NCBI RefSeq assembly: GCF_004923315.1
Contig: NZ_CP039650.1
Location: 558,001-622,000, forward strand
Length of the DNA stretch: 64,000 nucleotides
Source of the DNA: Azospirillum sp. TSA2s
Lineage (GTDB): Bacteria > Pseudomonadota > Alphaproteobacteria > Azospirillales > Azospirillaceae
Reading direction: 5' to 3'
Position 1 is the first letter of the stretch; every line of letters begins with the position of its first letter. A program made the translations under genes and the position numbers. This document shows positions 45,827-55,099 of the stretch, piece after piece. Under the pieces are notes generated by a model, which was not told the origin of the DNA, did not search any database, and worked only from the letters and a program-made list of their open reading frames with translations.

Positions 45827-47248
45827 TCAGCGCGCCGCGGCGCGCTGCTGGAACAGGGCGACGCCACGCAGCAGATCCAGCGCGCGGGCGAGCTGGAAGT
45901 CGAAGGGCGGCTCCGCCCCCTCCGCCGCCGCACCCTCTGCCGGAGCAGGCGCGGCACCCGGAGCGGCACCCGGTGCAGCCGGAGCAGCACCGGCGCCCGG
46001 CCCCGGAGCGGGCGCTGCCGGGTTCGGGGCCGCCGGCGTGCCGGGAGCGGCCGGGTTGGTGGTGGCCGGACGCGGCGCCTTGCTGGCGTCGGGGTTGACC
46101 AGCGCGCCCTTCAGGTCGGCTTCGCGGCGGCGGACGACGTTCTTGTCCAGATCCTCCACCTTGGCGACATGCACCTCGATGTCCGGGGTGATGCCCAGCT
46201 GCTGGATCGAGCGGCCCGACGGCGTGTAGTAGCGCGCGGTGGTCAGGCGCATGGCGCCATGGCCGGGCAGCGGGATGATGGTCTGCACCGATCCCTTGCC
46301 GAAGCTCTGGGTGCCCATGATGATCGCGCGCTTGTGGTCCTGCAGGGCGCCGGCGACGATTTCGGAAGCCGAAGCCGACCCGCCGTTGACCAGCACCACC
46401 ATCGGCAGGCCCTTGATCAGGTCACCCGGCTTGGCGTTGAAACGGGTACCCTCCTCCGCCCGCCGGCCGCGGGTCGACACGATCTCGCCCTTCTCCAGGA
46501 AGGTATCGGACACCGACACCGCCTGATCGAGCAGGCCGCCCGGATTGTTGCGCAGGTCGAGCACGAAGCCCTTCAGCTTGTCGCCCAACTGCTGCTGGAT
46601 AGAGGAGATCGCCTTCTCCAGCCCGCTCTGCGTCTGCTCGTTGAAGCTGGTGATGCGGATGTAGCCGATGTCGCCTTCGGTGCGGTAGCGGACCGACTGC
46701 ACCTTGATGACGGCGCGCGTCAGCGACACGGTGAAGGGCTCGCCCGCCTCGCCGCGGCGGACGGTGACCTTCAGCTCGCTGCCCACCGGACCGCGCATCT
46801 TCTCCACCGCCTCGTTCAGGCTGAGGCCCATCACCGCCTCGCCGTTCAGCTGGACGATCAGGTCGCCCGGCTGCAGGCCGGCGCGGAAGGCCGGGGTGTC
46901 GTCGATCGGGGACACGACCTTCACCAGGCCGTTCTCCATCGTCACCTCGATGCCCAGCCCGCCGAACTCGCCGCGGGTCTGGACCTGCATGTCCTGGAAG
47001 CTTTTCTTGTTCAGATAGCTGGAATGCGGGTCGAGCGAGGTCAGCATCCCGTTGATCGCCGATTCGATCAGCTGTTCGTCGGTGACCGGCTCGACATATT
47101 CGGCGCGGACGCGCTCGAAGACGTCGCCGAACAGGTTCAGCTGCCGGTAGGTGTCCGACGAATTGCTGGACTGCGCGGTGACGGTGGCGACGCCGGCTCC
47201 CAGAAACACCAGAGCAGCCGCCGTGGCGGCGCGCTTGATCATCCTCAT
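45827..47248 (-). CDS. ctpA: Carboxy-terminal processing protease (S41)
   Basis: 473 residues with a signal peptide (KRAATAAALVFLGAGVATVTAQ). A PDZ domain (about 90-170; FGGLGIEVTMENGLVKVVSP, GDLIVQLNGEAVMG) is followed by the S41 catalytic domain with the nucleophile in NGGSASASEIVAGAL and Lys in SFGKGSVQTIIP. The C-terminal about 100 residues are Ala/Pro-rich low complexity (PAAPGTPAAPNPAAP). It likely processes periplasmic proteins, and in related species it acts on cell-wall enzymes. It starts 1 bp downstream of envC, so they are one transcription unit. Confidence 0.92.
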   Translation of the reverse strand: MRMIKRAATAAALVFLGAGVATVTAQSSNSSDTYRQLNLFGDVFERVRAEYVEPVTDEQLIESAINGMLTSLDPHSSYLNKKSFQDMQVQTRGEFGGLGIEVTMENGLVKVVSPIDDTPAFRAGLQPGDLIVQLNGEAVMGLSLNEAVEKMRGPVGSELKVTVRRGEAGEPFTVSLTRAVIKVQSVRYRTEGDIGYIRITSFNEQTQSGLEKAISSIQQQLGDKLKGFVLDLRNNPGGLLDQAVSVSDTFLEKGEIVSTRGRRAEEGTRFNAKPGDLIKGLPMVVLVNGGSASASEIVAGALQDHKRAIIMGTQSFGKGSVQTIIPLPGHGAMRLTTARYYTPSGRSIQQLGITPDIEVHVAKVEDLDKNVVRRREADLKGALVNPDASKAPRPATTNPAAPGTPAAPNPAAPAPGPGAGAAPAAPGAAPGAAPAPAEGAAAEGAEPPFDFQLARALDLLRGVALFQQRAAAR

Positions 47249-48814
47249 CTACCCTTGTCCTTTCCCCTCCGGGGCGCCGAACCCGCGTTGCGGGTTGATC
47301 GGCTGGCCGTTTCGTCGCAGCTCGAAATAGAGATCCGGATTGCCGTCCGACGGCATGACCGCCAGCGGTTCCCCGCTGGCCACCTTACGCCCGACAGCCG
47401 TGTCGATCCGGCCCAAACCCGCAATCAAACTATGATATCCGTTGCCGTGTTCCACGATCAAGATGAGGCCATAGCCCTTGAACGGACCGGCGAACACGAT
47501 CGTGCCGCCGCGCGGCGCCACCACGGCCGCACCAGGGCGGGTCTGCACCGTCACGCCGCGGCTGGTGGCACCGAAGCGGTCGGCCTCGCCGAAGCGGGTG
47601 GTCAGCTTGCCGGTGGCGGGCAGCACCATGCCGGCGACCGCCGGCGGACCGTCCGGGGACTTCGCGGCCAGTTCGCGCTCGCGCGCCGCTTCCCTGGCGG
47701 CTTCGTCCTTCGCCCGCTTTTCCTCGGCGGCCTTCTCTTCCGCGACCTTCTGCTCCGCGGCGCGCAGTTCGGCCAGCTTGCGTTCGGCCGCCTTGCGCTC
47801 CGCTTCCTTCTGGGCGGCAAGGCGGCGTTCGGCCTCGCGCTTTTCCGCCTCCCTGCGGGCGGCTTCCTTGCGTTCCGCTTCGCGCCGTTCGGCCTCGCGG
47901 CGGGCGGCGGCCTCGATGGCGGCGCGGCGTTCGGCCTCGATCCGCTCCATCAACTGGCGCAGGTCGGTGGCCTGACCGGACAGGTCCGCCATGCGCTGGC
48001 CGACCTGGACGCGCTCCTCCTCCGTCTGACGCGACAGCTCCTCGCGCCGGGCGATCAGGCGGTTCATCTCGTCCTGCTTTTCCGACAGCGACACCCGCGC
48101 CGCCAGCGCCTTCGCCCGCTGGTCCACCAGTTTGCCGCGGGTGTCGGCCAGCGCGGTCAGCGCCTGGGCCAGCGCATCGGCCCGCGCCTTTAGCGCCGGC
48201 ACCGCATCGCGCAGCAGCAGGGCGGAGCGCAGCGTGTCGACCGGGCTTTCCGGCCGGGCCAGCGCCGCTTCCGGCGGGATGCGCGCCAGCCGCTGCAGGG
48301 CGGCCAGCAGTATGGCGATCTGCTGCCGCTCGGCGTCGAGACCGGCGGAACGTTCCCGCTCCTCCGCCTCCAGCGCGGCGAGCGAGTCTTCCAGCTGGTC
48401 GAGCGACTGTTCCTGCCCGCGCGCCTGATCGGCCAGCGCGATGAGCCGGCCGCGCAGGTCGTCGAGTTCGGTCTGAAGCGCCTGCGACTGGCGTTCCAGC
48501 TGCTGCTGGCGCTGCTTGCCGGTCTGAAGCTGCTGCTCGACGCGCTTCAGCGTGTCCTTGGGCGCTTCGCTTTGCGCATTCGCCGGCTGGGCGAGGATCA
48601 GGCCGGCGATGACGACGAAGCCTGCCAGCAGTCCCTCTCCCGCCCCGGGAGAGGGAAGGGGCCCGCCGCAAAGCGGCGGGAAGGGTGAGGGGGAGTGCAA
48701 GAATTCCGAACCGCATGGTTCCTTGGAATACCCCTCACCCTCCCCATGCTTTGCATGGGTCCCCCCCCTCTCCCGGGGCGGGAGAGGGTGTGAGTGGCGG
48801 GCCCCCCGCGCCAT
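47249..48814 (-). CDS. envC: EnvC-like murein hydrolase activator with repeat-derived N-terminus
   Basis: 521 residues from ATG 48814. After a long N-terminal segment encoded by the 48633-48788 repeat (about residues 9-63), a hydrophobic stretch LLAGFVVIAGLILAQPANAQ acts as the signal peptide core. Then come coiled coils (about 85-300), a charged helix rich in AERREAERK-type repeats (to about 395) and a LytM domain (about 400-521). The LytM zinc ligands are missing (SRGVTVQT in place of HxxxD, YHSLIAGL in place of HxH), which fits EnvC: it activates amidases rather than cutting peptidoglycan. GGAG sits 6 nt before the ATG, and gpmI ends 3 nt upstream. Confidence 0.88.
   Translation of the reverse strand: MARGARHSHPLPPRERGGTHAKHGEGEGYSKEPCGSEFLHSPSPFPPLCGGPLPSPGAGEGLLAGFVVIAGLILAQPANAQSEAPKDTLKRVEQQLQTGKQRQQQLERQSQALQTELDDLRGRLIALADQARGQEQSLDQLEDSLAALEAEERERSAGLDAERQQIAILLAALQRLARIPPEAALARPESPVDTLRSALLLRDAVPALKARADALAQALTALADTRGKLVDQRAKALAARVSLSEKQDEMNRLIARREELSRQTEEERVQVGQRMADLSGQATDLRQLMERIEAERRAAIEAAARREAERREAERKEAARREAEKREAERRLAAQKEAERKAAERKLAELRAAEQKVAEEKAAEEKRAKDEAAREAARERELAAKSPDGPPAVAGMVLPATGKLTTRFGEADRFGATSRGVTVQTRPGAAVVAPRGGTIVFAGPFKGYGLILIVEHGNGYHSLIAGLGRIDTAVGRKVASGEPLAVMPSDGNPDLYFELRRNGQPINPQRGFGAPEGKGQG
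48633..48788. repeat. Composite palindromic repeat, copy in envC
   Basis: Inverted pair of two-hairpin units. Left unit: core stem CCCTCTCCCG/CGGGAGAGGG (48633-48655), then AAGGGG, a second hairpin CCCGCCGCAAAGCGGCGGG (48662-48680), then AAGGGTGAGGGG. Right unit, inverted: CCCCTCACCCT, second hairpin CCCATGCTTTGCATGGG (48743-48759), core hairpin (48766-48788). It lies inside the 5' part of envC and reads through in the envC frame without stop codons. Confidence 0.9.
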
Positions 48815-48817
48815 CCG

Positions 48818-50380
48818 TTACTCCGCCGCCGCGCGGGCGGCGGTGCGGACCAGCAGGTTGCGGCCGGTCATCTCCGCCGGCTTCGGCAGGCCCAGCAGGT
48901 CGAGCAGAGTCGGCGCGATGTCGGCCAGACGGCCGCTCTCGATCCGGGCGCCGGCCGGGCCGTTGATCAGGATCAGCGGCACCTTGTCCAGCGTATGGGC
49001 GGTGTGCGGGCCGCCGGTCTCCGGATCCTTCATCAGCTCGCAATTGCCGTGATCGGCGGTGACCAGCATGGTGCCGCCGGCGCGGCGCACCGCGGCCTCC
49101 ACCTGCCCCAGGCTGCCGTCGACCGCCTGCACCGCCTTGATGGCGGCGTCGAGCATGCCGCTGTGGCCGACCATGTCGGGGTTGGCGAAGTTGACGACGA
49201 TCAGGTCGTACTTGCCCGAATCGATGGCGCCGACCAGCTTGCCGGTCACTTCGGCGGCGGACATCTCCGGTTGCAGGTCATAGGTGGCGACCTTCGGCGA
49301 CGGCACCAGGATGCGGTCCTCGCCCTCATAGACCCGCTCCTCGCCGCCGTTGAAGAAGAAGGTGACGTGCGGGTACTTCTCCGTCTCGGCGATGCGCAGC
49401 TGCTTCATTCCGGCCTCGGAAACCACCTCGCCCAGCACCTTGGTGAGAGATTTCGGCGGAAAGATGGTGGTCATCAGCTTCGCCAGCGCCGACGAATATT
49501 CGACCATGCCGACGGCGGCGGCCAGCTTCGGCGCACCATCCACCGGGAAGCCGTCGAAAGCCGGATCGACATAGGCGGCCAGGATCTCACGGGCGCGGTC
49601 GGCGCGGAAATTCGCCATCAGGATGGCGTCGCCGTCCTTCATGCCGGCATAGTCGCCGATCACCGTCGGCAGGATGAACTCGTCATGCTTGTCGGCGGCA
49701 TAGCTCTGCTCGATCGCCTGGATCGGATCGGCGGCGCACTCGCCCTCCGCCTTGGTCATCGCGGCATAGGCCTTGGCGACGCGGTCCCAGCGCTTGTCGC
49801 GGTCCATGGCGTAGTAGCGGCCGATGACGGTCGCCACCTCGACGCCCGGCAACTCGAAGACGTCGGCCATGAACTCGGCGACCTGATCCTTCGCGCTCTG
49901 CGGCGGCACGTCGCGGCCGTCGGTGAAGGCGTGGACCGCCACCGGAACCCCCTCGCGCGACAGCACGCCGGCCAGCGCGGCGATGTGGTCCTGGTGCGAA
50001 TGGACGCCGCCCGGCGAGAGCAGGCCCATCAGATGGACACGCCCGCCGGTCTTGTGCATCGCCTTGACCAGATCGTTCAGCGCGGCGTTGCGCTCAAGCT
50101 CGCCCTCGACGATGGCGTGGTCGATCATCACGAGGTCCTGCATGACGACCCGGCCGGCGCCGAGATTCATGTGACCGACCTCGGAGTTGCCCATCTGACC
50201 CTTGGGCAGGCCGACCTCCTCCTCGCTGGCGTCGAGGAAGGCCGTCGGCTCGGCCGACCACAGGCGGTCCCAGTTCGGGGTGTCGCCCAGCGCAATCGCG
50301 TTGTCGGACCGCTCCTCGCGATAGCCCCAGCCGTCCAGAATGCAGAGGACGACGGGGCGGGGTCGGGTGGTCTCGGTCAT
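48818..50380 (-). CDS. gpmI: 2,3-bisphosphoglycerate-independent phosphoglycerate mutase
   Basis: 520 residues. PVVLCILDGWGYREERSDNA at the start gives the first metal-binding Asp; the catalytic Ser is in QMGNSEVGHMNLGAGR (about residue 63). Then GGVHSHQDHI, HAFTDGRDVPP, NFRADRAREI, MLVTADHGNCELM and HTLDKVPLILIN match iPGM. It interconverts 3- and 2-phosphoglycerate in glycolysis with Mn. It is the third housekeeping gene from the rsfS side. Confidence 0.96.
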   Translation of the reverse strand: MTETTRPRPVVLCILDGWGYREERSDNAIALGDTPNWDRLWSAEPTAFLDASEEEVGLPKGQMGNSEVGHMNLGAGRVVMQDLVMIDHAIVEGELERNAALNDLVKAMHKTGGRVHLMGLLSPGGVHSHQDHIAALAGVLSREGVPVAVHAFTDGRDVPPQSAKDQVAEFMADVFELPGVEVATVIGRYYAMDRDKRWDRVAKAYAAMTKAEGECAADPIQAIEQSYAADKHDEFILPTVIGDYAGMKDGDAILMANFRADRAREILAAYVDPAFDGFPVDGAPKLAAAVGMVEYSSALAKLMTTIFPPKSLTKVLGEVVSEAGMKQLRIAETEKYPHVTFFFNGGEERVYEGEDRILVPSPKVATYDLQPEMSAAEVTGKLVGAIDSGKYDLIVVNFANPDMVGHSGMLDAAIKAVQAVDGSLGQVEAAVRRAGGTMLVTADHGNCELMKDPETGGPHTAHTLDKVPLILINGPAGARIESGRLADIAPTLLDLLGLPKPAEMTGRNLLVRTAARAAAE

Positions 50381-50470
50381 CGCGCTTACCTTTCTCGAAA
50401 GGTTGTGGTCTCGGAGTTTTGTGTTTTTCGGCTCCGGCGCTTTTCCGCGCGCCGGATGCGACGCAGGGAA

Positions 50471-50929
50471 TCAGGATCTGTGATAGGGGTGACCGGCAAG
50501 AATTTGTTGGGCGCGATAGAGTTGCTCCGCAAGCATGCCGCGCACCAGCATGTGGGGCCAGGTCATCGGCCCGAAGGCGAGCAGGAAGTCGGCCCGCGCG
50601 CGCACCGCGTCGCCATGGCCGTCGGCACCGCCGATCAGGAAGGCGAGGTCGCCGGCGCCGCGGTCGCGCCAGTCGCCGATCTTGGCGGCGAAACTCTCGC
50701 TGGGCAGAGCCTTGCCGCGTTCGTCGAGCGCCACCACGATGGCACCGGCCGGCACGGCGGCGAGCAGCAGCTCCGCCTCCTGCCGTTTCAATTCTTCGGA
50801 GGAGAGGCGTTTCTTCACCTCGACCTCCTTCAGGGTGAAGGGCCACCCGAGCCGTCCGACATACTCGTCGAACAGGTCGCGGGTCGGTCCGCCCCGCGAC
50901 CGCCCGACGGCGGCGAGCCACAGACGCAT
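50471..50929 (-). CDS. rlmH: 23S rRNA (pseudouridine1915-N3)-methyltransferase RlmH
   Basis: 152 residues, SPOUT knot methyltransferase. MRLWLAAVGRSRGGPTRDLF at the start, IVVALDERGKALPSESFA, DLAFLIGGADGHGD (SAM-binding knot) and FGPMTWPHMLVRGMLAEQLY at the end match RlmH. Conserved pairing with rsfS, its upstream neighbour. Confidence 0.95.
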   Translation of the reverse strand: MRLWLAAVGRSRGGPTRDLFDEYVGRLGWPFTLKEVEVKKRLSSEELKRQEAELLLAAVPAGAIVVALDERGKALPSESFAAKIGDWRDRGAGDLAFLIGGADGHGDAVRARADFLLAFGPMTWPHMLVRGMLAEQLYRAQQILAGHPYHRS

Positions 50930-50977
50930 GATGCGGCCCTCCGCCCTCGTTTCGCTCTCGTTTCCGCCCTTGGCCCG

Positions 50978-51424
50978 TCAGGCGCTCAGCCGCGCCGTGC
51001 CCGACGACGTCGGCAGCTCCAGACCCCACATCTTCTCGATGTTGTAGAAGGTCCGGACTTCCGGCTTGAACAGGTGGACGATCACGTCGCCGGCATCGAC
51101 CAGGACCCAGTCGCACTGGGCCATGCCTTCCATCTCGACGCCGCGGACGCCGGCCTGCTTCAGCTTTTCGGCCAGCTTCATCGCCATGGCGGCGATGTGC
51201 CGCGTGTTGCGGCCCGACGCCACGATCATGTAATCGGCGAAGGTGGTTTTCCCGGCGAGATCGATGACGGTGACGTCATCCGCCTGATCGGCGTCGAGCG
51301 ACGCCTGAATGAGCGCCTTCAGGTCCTGCGGTTCCAGGATCTGGGGAACGGCGGCTGGCCGCGGAGCGGTCGCGGCCGTTTCGGTGTGCGTGGTGATGGC
51401 TCCAACCTCTTGCAACGGTTTCAC
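50978..51424 (-). CDS. rsfS: Ribosomal silencing factor RsfS
   Basis: 148 residues. The Iojap/RsfS domain has KALIQASLDADQADDVTVID, LAGKTTFADYMIVASGRNTR and DWVLVDAGDVIVHLFKPEVR, with YNIEKMW at the end. It binds L14 and blocks subunit joining under starvation. The start overlaps the nadD stop by 4 nt (ATGA). Confidence 0.95.
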   Translation of the reverse strand: MKPLQEVGAITTHTETAATAPRPAAVPQILEPQDLKALIQASLDADQADDVTVIDLAGKTTFADYMIVASGRNTRHIAAMAMKLAEKLKQAGVRGVEMEGMAQCDWVLVDAGDVIVHLFKPEVRTFYNIEKMWGLELPTSSGTARLSA

Positions 51425-52227
51425 GACCCGGCGGCCCGTGCCTGCCGGATCGCCGTCGCCGAGGCCGGGTGCAAGGGGTTGCGTAAGAACGCCCAGGCCG
51501 GCCGCCTGCGGCGCGCCAGCCCTTTGACCCCCGACACCGACACCCGTCGACGGGTGTAGCGCTGGGCGGCCTGACCGCTCAACGCACTAAGAGAATAGGT
51601 GGGGCGGGCGAAAACCGCAACGGCCACCGAGTCGAAGATTCGATTCCAATGCTTCCAGCGCGGAATTTGTCGCAAATTGTCCGCCCCCATCAACCAAACG
51701 AAGCGGGTTTTCGGGAAGCGGCGCTGAAGCTTGGCCAACGTATCGGCGGTGAAGCGGGTGCCGAGCGCGGTCTCGATCGCCGTCACCTCGATCCGCGGAT
51801 GGGCGGCGACCGCCCGCGCCTCCGCCATCCGGTCGGACAGCGAAGCCATGCCGGACGCCGACTTCAGCGGGTTCTGCGGGCTGACCATCCACCAGACACG
51901 GTCGAGCCCGAGCGCCTTCAACGCGAACAGGCTGATGTGCCGGTGCCCGGCATGGGCCGGGTTGAACGACCCGCCGAGGATGCCGACGGTGAGGCCGGCA
52001 TAGAGCGGGCCGGAATAGAGGTGGGGGGCACGCTTCAGCCCGGACCGGGTTCCCTCTCCCGCCCCGGGAGAGGGAAGGGGCCCATGCGCAGCATGGGAAG
52101 GGTGAGGGGTCATGCGAGGATCAGGGGATCCATGTGTGGATCGCCCCTCACCCTCCCCGCCTTCGGCGGGTCCCCTCCCTCTCCCGGGGCGGGAGAGGGC
52201 TTTTTCCTTAAGGCCGCGTCTGGCCAT
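51421..52227 (-). CDS. nadD: Nicotinate-nucleotide adenylyltransferase with repeat-derived N-terminus
   Basis: About 268 residues from ATG 52227. The nucleotidyltransferase motif is [20 protein letters not shown], then [32 protein letters not shown] and the C-terminal [10 protein letters not shown] fit NadD. It makes deamido-NAD+ from nicotinate mononucleotide. The first ~60 residues before [14 protein letters not shown] come largely from the 52052-52199 repeat. Start options in frame are 52227 (MARRGLKEK, overlapping proA by 20 nt) and 52113 (MTPHPSHAA); neither has a strong ribosome-binding site. Confidence 0.88.
   Translation of the reverse strand: MARRGLKEKALSRPGRGRGPAEGGEGEGRSTHGSPDPRMTPHPSHAAHGPLPSPGAGEGTRSGLKRAPHLYSGPLYAGLTVGILGGSFNPAHAGHRHISLFALKALGLDRVWWMVSPQNPLKSASGMASLSDRMAEARAVAAHPRIEVTAIETALGTRFTADTLAKLQRRFPKTRFVWLMGADNLRQIPRWKHWNRIFDSVAVAVFARPTYSLSALSGQAAQRYTRRRVSVSGVKGLARRRRPAWAFLRNPLHPASATAIRQARAAGS
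52052..52199. repeat. Composite palindromic repeat, copy at proA-nadD
   Basis: Same architecture as the envC copy. Left unit: core hairpin 52052-52074, AAGGGG, second hairpin CCCATGCGCAGCATGGG (52081-52097), AAGGGTGAGGGG. Right unit inverted: second hairpin CCCGCCTTCGGCGGG (52156-52170) and core hairpin (52177-52199). It begins 9 bp after the proA stop in the direction of transcription and reads through in the nadD frame. Confidence 0.9.
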
Positions 52228-53482
52228 CGCCGCGCACGACATACTTGTAGCTGGTCAACTGCTCGGCGCCCACCGGGCCGCGGGCGTGGAACTTGTCGGT
52301 GGAGATGCCGATCTCGGCCCCCATGCCGAACTCGCCGCCGTCGGCGAACTGGGTCGAGGCATTCCACAGCACGATGCCGCTGTCGACGCGGGACAGGAAC
52401 CGCTCCGCCGCCGCCGGATCCTCGGTCAGGATCGATTCGGTGTGGTGGGAGCTGTGGGCGTTGATGTGGTCGATCGCCGCATCCACCCCGTCCACCACAC
52501 CGCAGGCGATGATGGCGTCGAGATACTCGGTGTCCCAATCCTCCGGCACCACCGCCGTCACCCGCGGATCGACCGCCTGGGCCGCCGCGTCGCCGCGCAC
52601 GGCGCAGCCGGCATCCAGCAGGTCCTTCACCAGCACCGGCAGCGCCTTGTCGGCGACGGCGCGGTCGACCAGCAGGGTCTCGGCGGCGCCGCAGATGGAG
52701 GTGCGGCGCATCTTGGCGTTCAGCACCACCTTGCGCGCCTTCTCCAGGTCGGCACCGGCATCGACATAGACGTGGCAGTTGCCGTCCAGATGCTTGATGA
52801 CCGGCACCCGGCTCTCGTCTGCGATGCGCTGGATCAGCGACTTGCCGCCGCGCGGGATGATGACGTCGATGTAGTCGCGCATCGTCAGCATGTGGCCGAC
52901 GGCGGCGCGATCGGTGGTCGGCACCAGCTGGATCGCCGCTTCCGGCAGCCCCGCTTCGCGCAGCCCCTGGACCAGGCAGTCGGCGATGGCGCGGGACGAG
53001 CGGATGCTCTCCGATCCGCCGCGCAGGATGGCGGCGTTGCCCGACTTCAGGCAGATGCCGCCGGCATCCGCCGTTACATTCGGCCGGCTTTCATAGATGA
53101 TGCCGACGACGCCCAGCGGCACGCGGACACGCTGGATGCGCAGGCCGTTGGGCCGCGTCCATTCCGCCAGCACGCCGCCGATGGGATCGGGGAAGTCGGC
53201 GATGTCCTCCAGGCCCTTGGCCATCGCCTCGATGCGCTTGTCGTCCAGCATCAGCCGTTCGCGCATGGGGCCGGACAGGTCGCGGGCGTTCGCCATGTCA
53301 TCGGCGTTGGCGGCCTTGATCTCGGCCGCGCGGGCGCGGATGGCCGCCGCCGCCGCCCTCAGCGCCCGGTCCTTCGACGGTCCTGGCACGGTCGCCAGCG
53401 CGGCCGCGGCGGCGCGCGCGGCGCGGCCGAGGGTCAGCATCTGGTCGTGCAGGGCGTCGGTGGTGTCGAGCAGGGCGGACAT
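52208..53482 (-). CDS. proA: Gamma-glutamyl phosphate reductase
   Basis: 424 residues. [80 protein letters not shown] (catalytic Cys in TSICGAAE), and [20 protein letters not shown] match ProA. It is the second enzyme of proline synthesis. The ATG at 53482 has GGAG about 8 nt upstream; the frame is open much further, but homology begins here. First gene of the minus-strand cluster. Confidence 0.96.
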   Translation of the reverse strand: MSALLDTTDALHDQMLTLGRAARAAAAALATVPGPSKDRALRAAAAAIRARAAEIKAANADDMANARDLSGPMRERLMLDDKRIEAMAKGLEDIADFPDPIGGVLAEWTRPNGLRIQRVRVPLGVVGIIYESRPNVTADAGGICLKSGNAAILRGGSESIRSSRAIADCLVQGLREAGLPEAAIQLVPTTDRAAVGHMLTMRDYIDVIIPRGGKSLIQRIADESRVPVIKHLDGNCHVYVDAGADLEKARKVVLNAKMRRTSICGAAETLLVDRAVADKALPVLVKDLLDAGCAVRGDAAAQAVDPRVTAVVPEDWDTEYLDAIIACGVVDGVDAAIDHINAHSSHHTESILTEDPAAAERFLSRVDSGIVLWNASTQFADGGEFGMGAEIGISTDKFHARGPVGAEQLTSYKYVVRGDGQTRP

Positions 53483-53647
53483 GGAGGTCTCCAGACACTC
53501 TATCCGTTGAAGGGACGACGACCTTAACGAATTGTTCGGGGTTGCGAAAGCCGCGCGGTTGTGGGACTTCGGCGTTGCGGTATGGGCGGGCGTGTGCAAA
53601 ACGCAACGCGCCGTTCCATGGCTGGGCTGGGTTTCGGGTAAGGTGAC

Positions 53648-54391
53648 ATGCTGACGCTGCTGCTGATCGTCTCCGCTTTCTTCGCCGGCGTGCTGAACGC
53701 CGTGGCCGGGGGCGGCAGCTTCCTGACCTTTCCGGCGCTGATCATGGCCGGGGTGCCGCCGCTGAACGCCAATGCCACCAGCACCGTCGCGGTATCGCCC
53801 GGCGCGCTGGCCAGCGCCTTCGGCTATCGGCGGGAGCTGGGCCGCATCCGCGACATCCACCTGCCCTCCTTCCTCGGCATCAGCCTCGTCGGCGGGCTGC
53901 TGGGCGCCCTGCTGCTGCTGTGGACGCCGCAGAAAACCTTCGAGATCATCGTGCCGTGGCTTCTGCTGTTCGCCACGCTGCTGTTCGCCATCGGCCCGAC
54001 CGCGTCGGCCTGGGTGCGGCGCAACGTCACCATCGGTCACGGCACGGTGCTGACCGTGCAGTTCCTGATCGCCGTCTATGGCGGCTATTTCGGCGGCGGC
54101 ATCGGCATCCTGATCCTGGCGACGCTGGGCGTCTTCGGCCTGACCGACCTGCACGCCATGAACGGGCTGAAGTCGCTGGTCTGCGGCTGCCTGAACGCCG
54201 TCGCGGTGGCGGCCTTCGTCGCCGGCGGGGCGGTCTATTGGCCGGAAGCGCTGATCATGCTGGTCGCCGCCATGGCCGGCGGCTATGCCGGCGCGTCAGT
54301 CGCCCGCCACATCCCGCCGCCGGTCCTGCGCAAGATGGTGATCCTGGTGGGAGCCGGCATGACCGTCTATTTCTTCATCACCAAGACCTGA
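53648..54391 (+). CDS. TauE/SafE family (TSUP) membrane transporter
   Basis: 247 residues with seven to eight hydrophobic segments. [20 protein letters not shown] at the N-terminus contains the conserved NAVAGGGSF, repeated in the second half as [30 protein letters not shown] and the final [16 protein letters not shown] complete the fold. Such proteins export sulfite, sulfonates or related anions; the substrate here is unknown. RppH follows after 20 bp. Confidence 0.9.
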   Translation: MLTLLLIVSAFFAGVLNAVAGGGSFLTFPALIMAGVPPLNANATSTVAVSPGALASAFGYRRELGRIRDIHLPSFLGISLVGGLLGALLLLWTPQKTFEIIVPWLLLFATLLFAIGPTASAWVRRNVTIGHGTVLTVQFLIAVYGGYFGGGIGILILATLGVFGLTDLHAMNGLKSLVCGCLNAVAVAAFVAGGAVYWPEALIMLVAAMAGGYAGASVARHIPPPVLRKMVILVGAGMTVYFFITKT

Positions 54392-54411
54392 CCCCAACGG
54401 AGCCCCCTGGC

Positions 54412-54903
54412 ATGACCGCCCCCATCGACCGTGACGCGCTGCCCTACCGCCCCTGCGTCGGCATCATGCTGCTGAACGACCGCGGCGAGGTGTTCGTCGC
54501 CAGGCGCTCCGGGTCGGAGGCCGACTGGCAGATGCCGCAGGGCGGCGTCGACGATGGCGAGGACGCCCGCAGCGCCGCCTTCCGCGAGTTGGAGGAGGAG
54601 ATCGGCACCGCGAAGGCGGAGTTCATCGCCATGACCGCATCCCCCCACCGTTACGACCTGCCCGACGACCTGCTGGGGAAGGTGTGGAAGGGCCGCTGGC
54701 GCGGGCAGGAGCAGATGTGGATGCTGGCCCGTTTCACGGGAACCGAGGCCGACATCCGGCTCGACACCGAACATCCGGAATTCGACGCCTGGAAATGGAT
54801 CGACGCGGAAGAATTGCCGGGTCTGATCGTCGCCTTCAAACGGCCGGTCTACGAATCGGTGCTGGCGGAATTCCGTCCGCTGATCGCACGGGCAAAGGGC
54901 TGA
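54412..54903 (+). CDS. rppH: RNA pyrophosphohydrolase
   Basis: 163-residue Nudix enzyme. LPYRPCVGIMLLNDRGEVFV, RRSGSEADWQMPQGGVDDGE, and the Nudix box GGVDDGEDARSAAFRELEEE with its final EIGT. EHPEFDAWKWIDAEELPGLI near the end is the RppH signature. It removes pyrophosphate from mRNA 5' ends and starts decay. The frame is open into the TSUP gene, but homology starts at the ATG at 54412. Confidence 0.95.
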   Translation: MTAPIDRDALPYRPCVGIMLLNDRGEVFVARRSGSEADWQMPQGGVDDGEDARSAAFRELEEEIGTAKAEFIAMTASPHRYDLPDDLLGKVWKGRWRGQEQMWMLARFTGTEADIRLDTEHPEFDAWKWIDAEELPGLIVAFKRPVYESVLAEFRPLIARAKG

Positions 54904-55099
54904 TCCACATACCTCTGTACTGGCCCCTGCACCGATCCCGGCGGCATGTCCCAATTTTGACTGCGGTTATCCCCAACTTCCCAACGATGCCCGGTCCATC
55001 CACCACGTCCGCTTAACGAATCCTTGAGACGCCTTCTGGCAACGTCGCTCCTGCAACCGGAGTGCGCAGGAGCGGGCCGGCATTGGACGGAGGGGTGGC

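Noticed and set aside
45161-48193. A 1010-codon open frame antisense to the deacetylase, ctpA and envC genes
   Set aside because: Same reasoning: it crosses gene boundaries on the opposite strand and shows only repetitive Arg/Gln/Leu-rich sequence.
47430-48716. A 428-codon open frame overlapping envC on the same strand, starting MRFGILALPLTLPAA
   Set aside because: It looks like a signal peptide at first, but beyond the repeat the sequence is Arg/Gly/Ala-rich shadow of envC with no domain, while the envC frame has clear coiled-coil and LytM domains.
55033-55054. Possible sigma-54 promoter (TGGCAACGTCGCTCCTGCA) before the che operon
   Set aside because: The spacing between the GG and GC elements is 13 instead of 10 nt.
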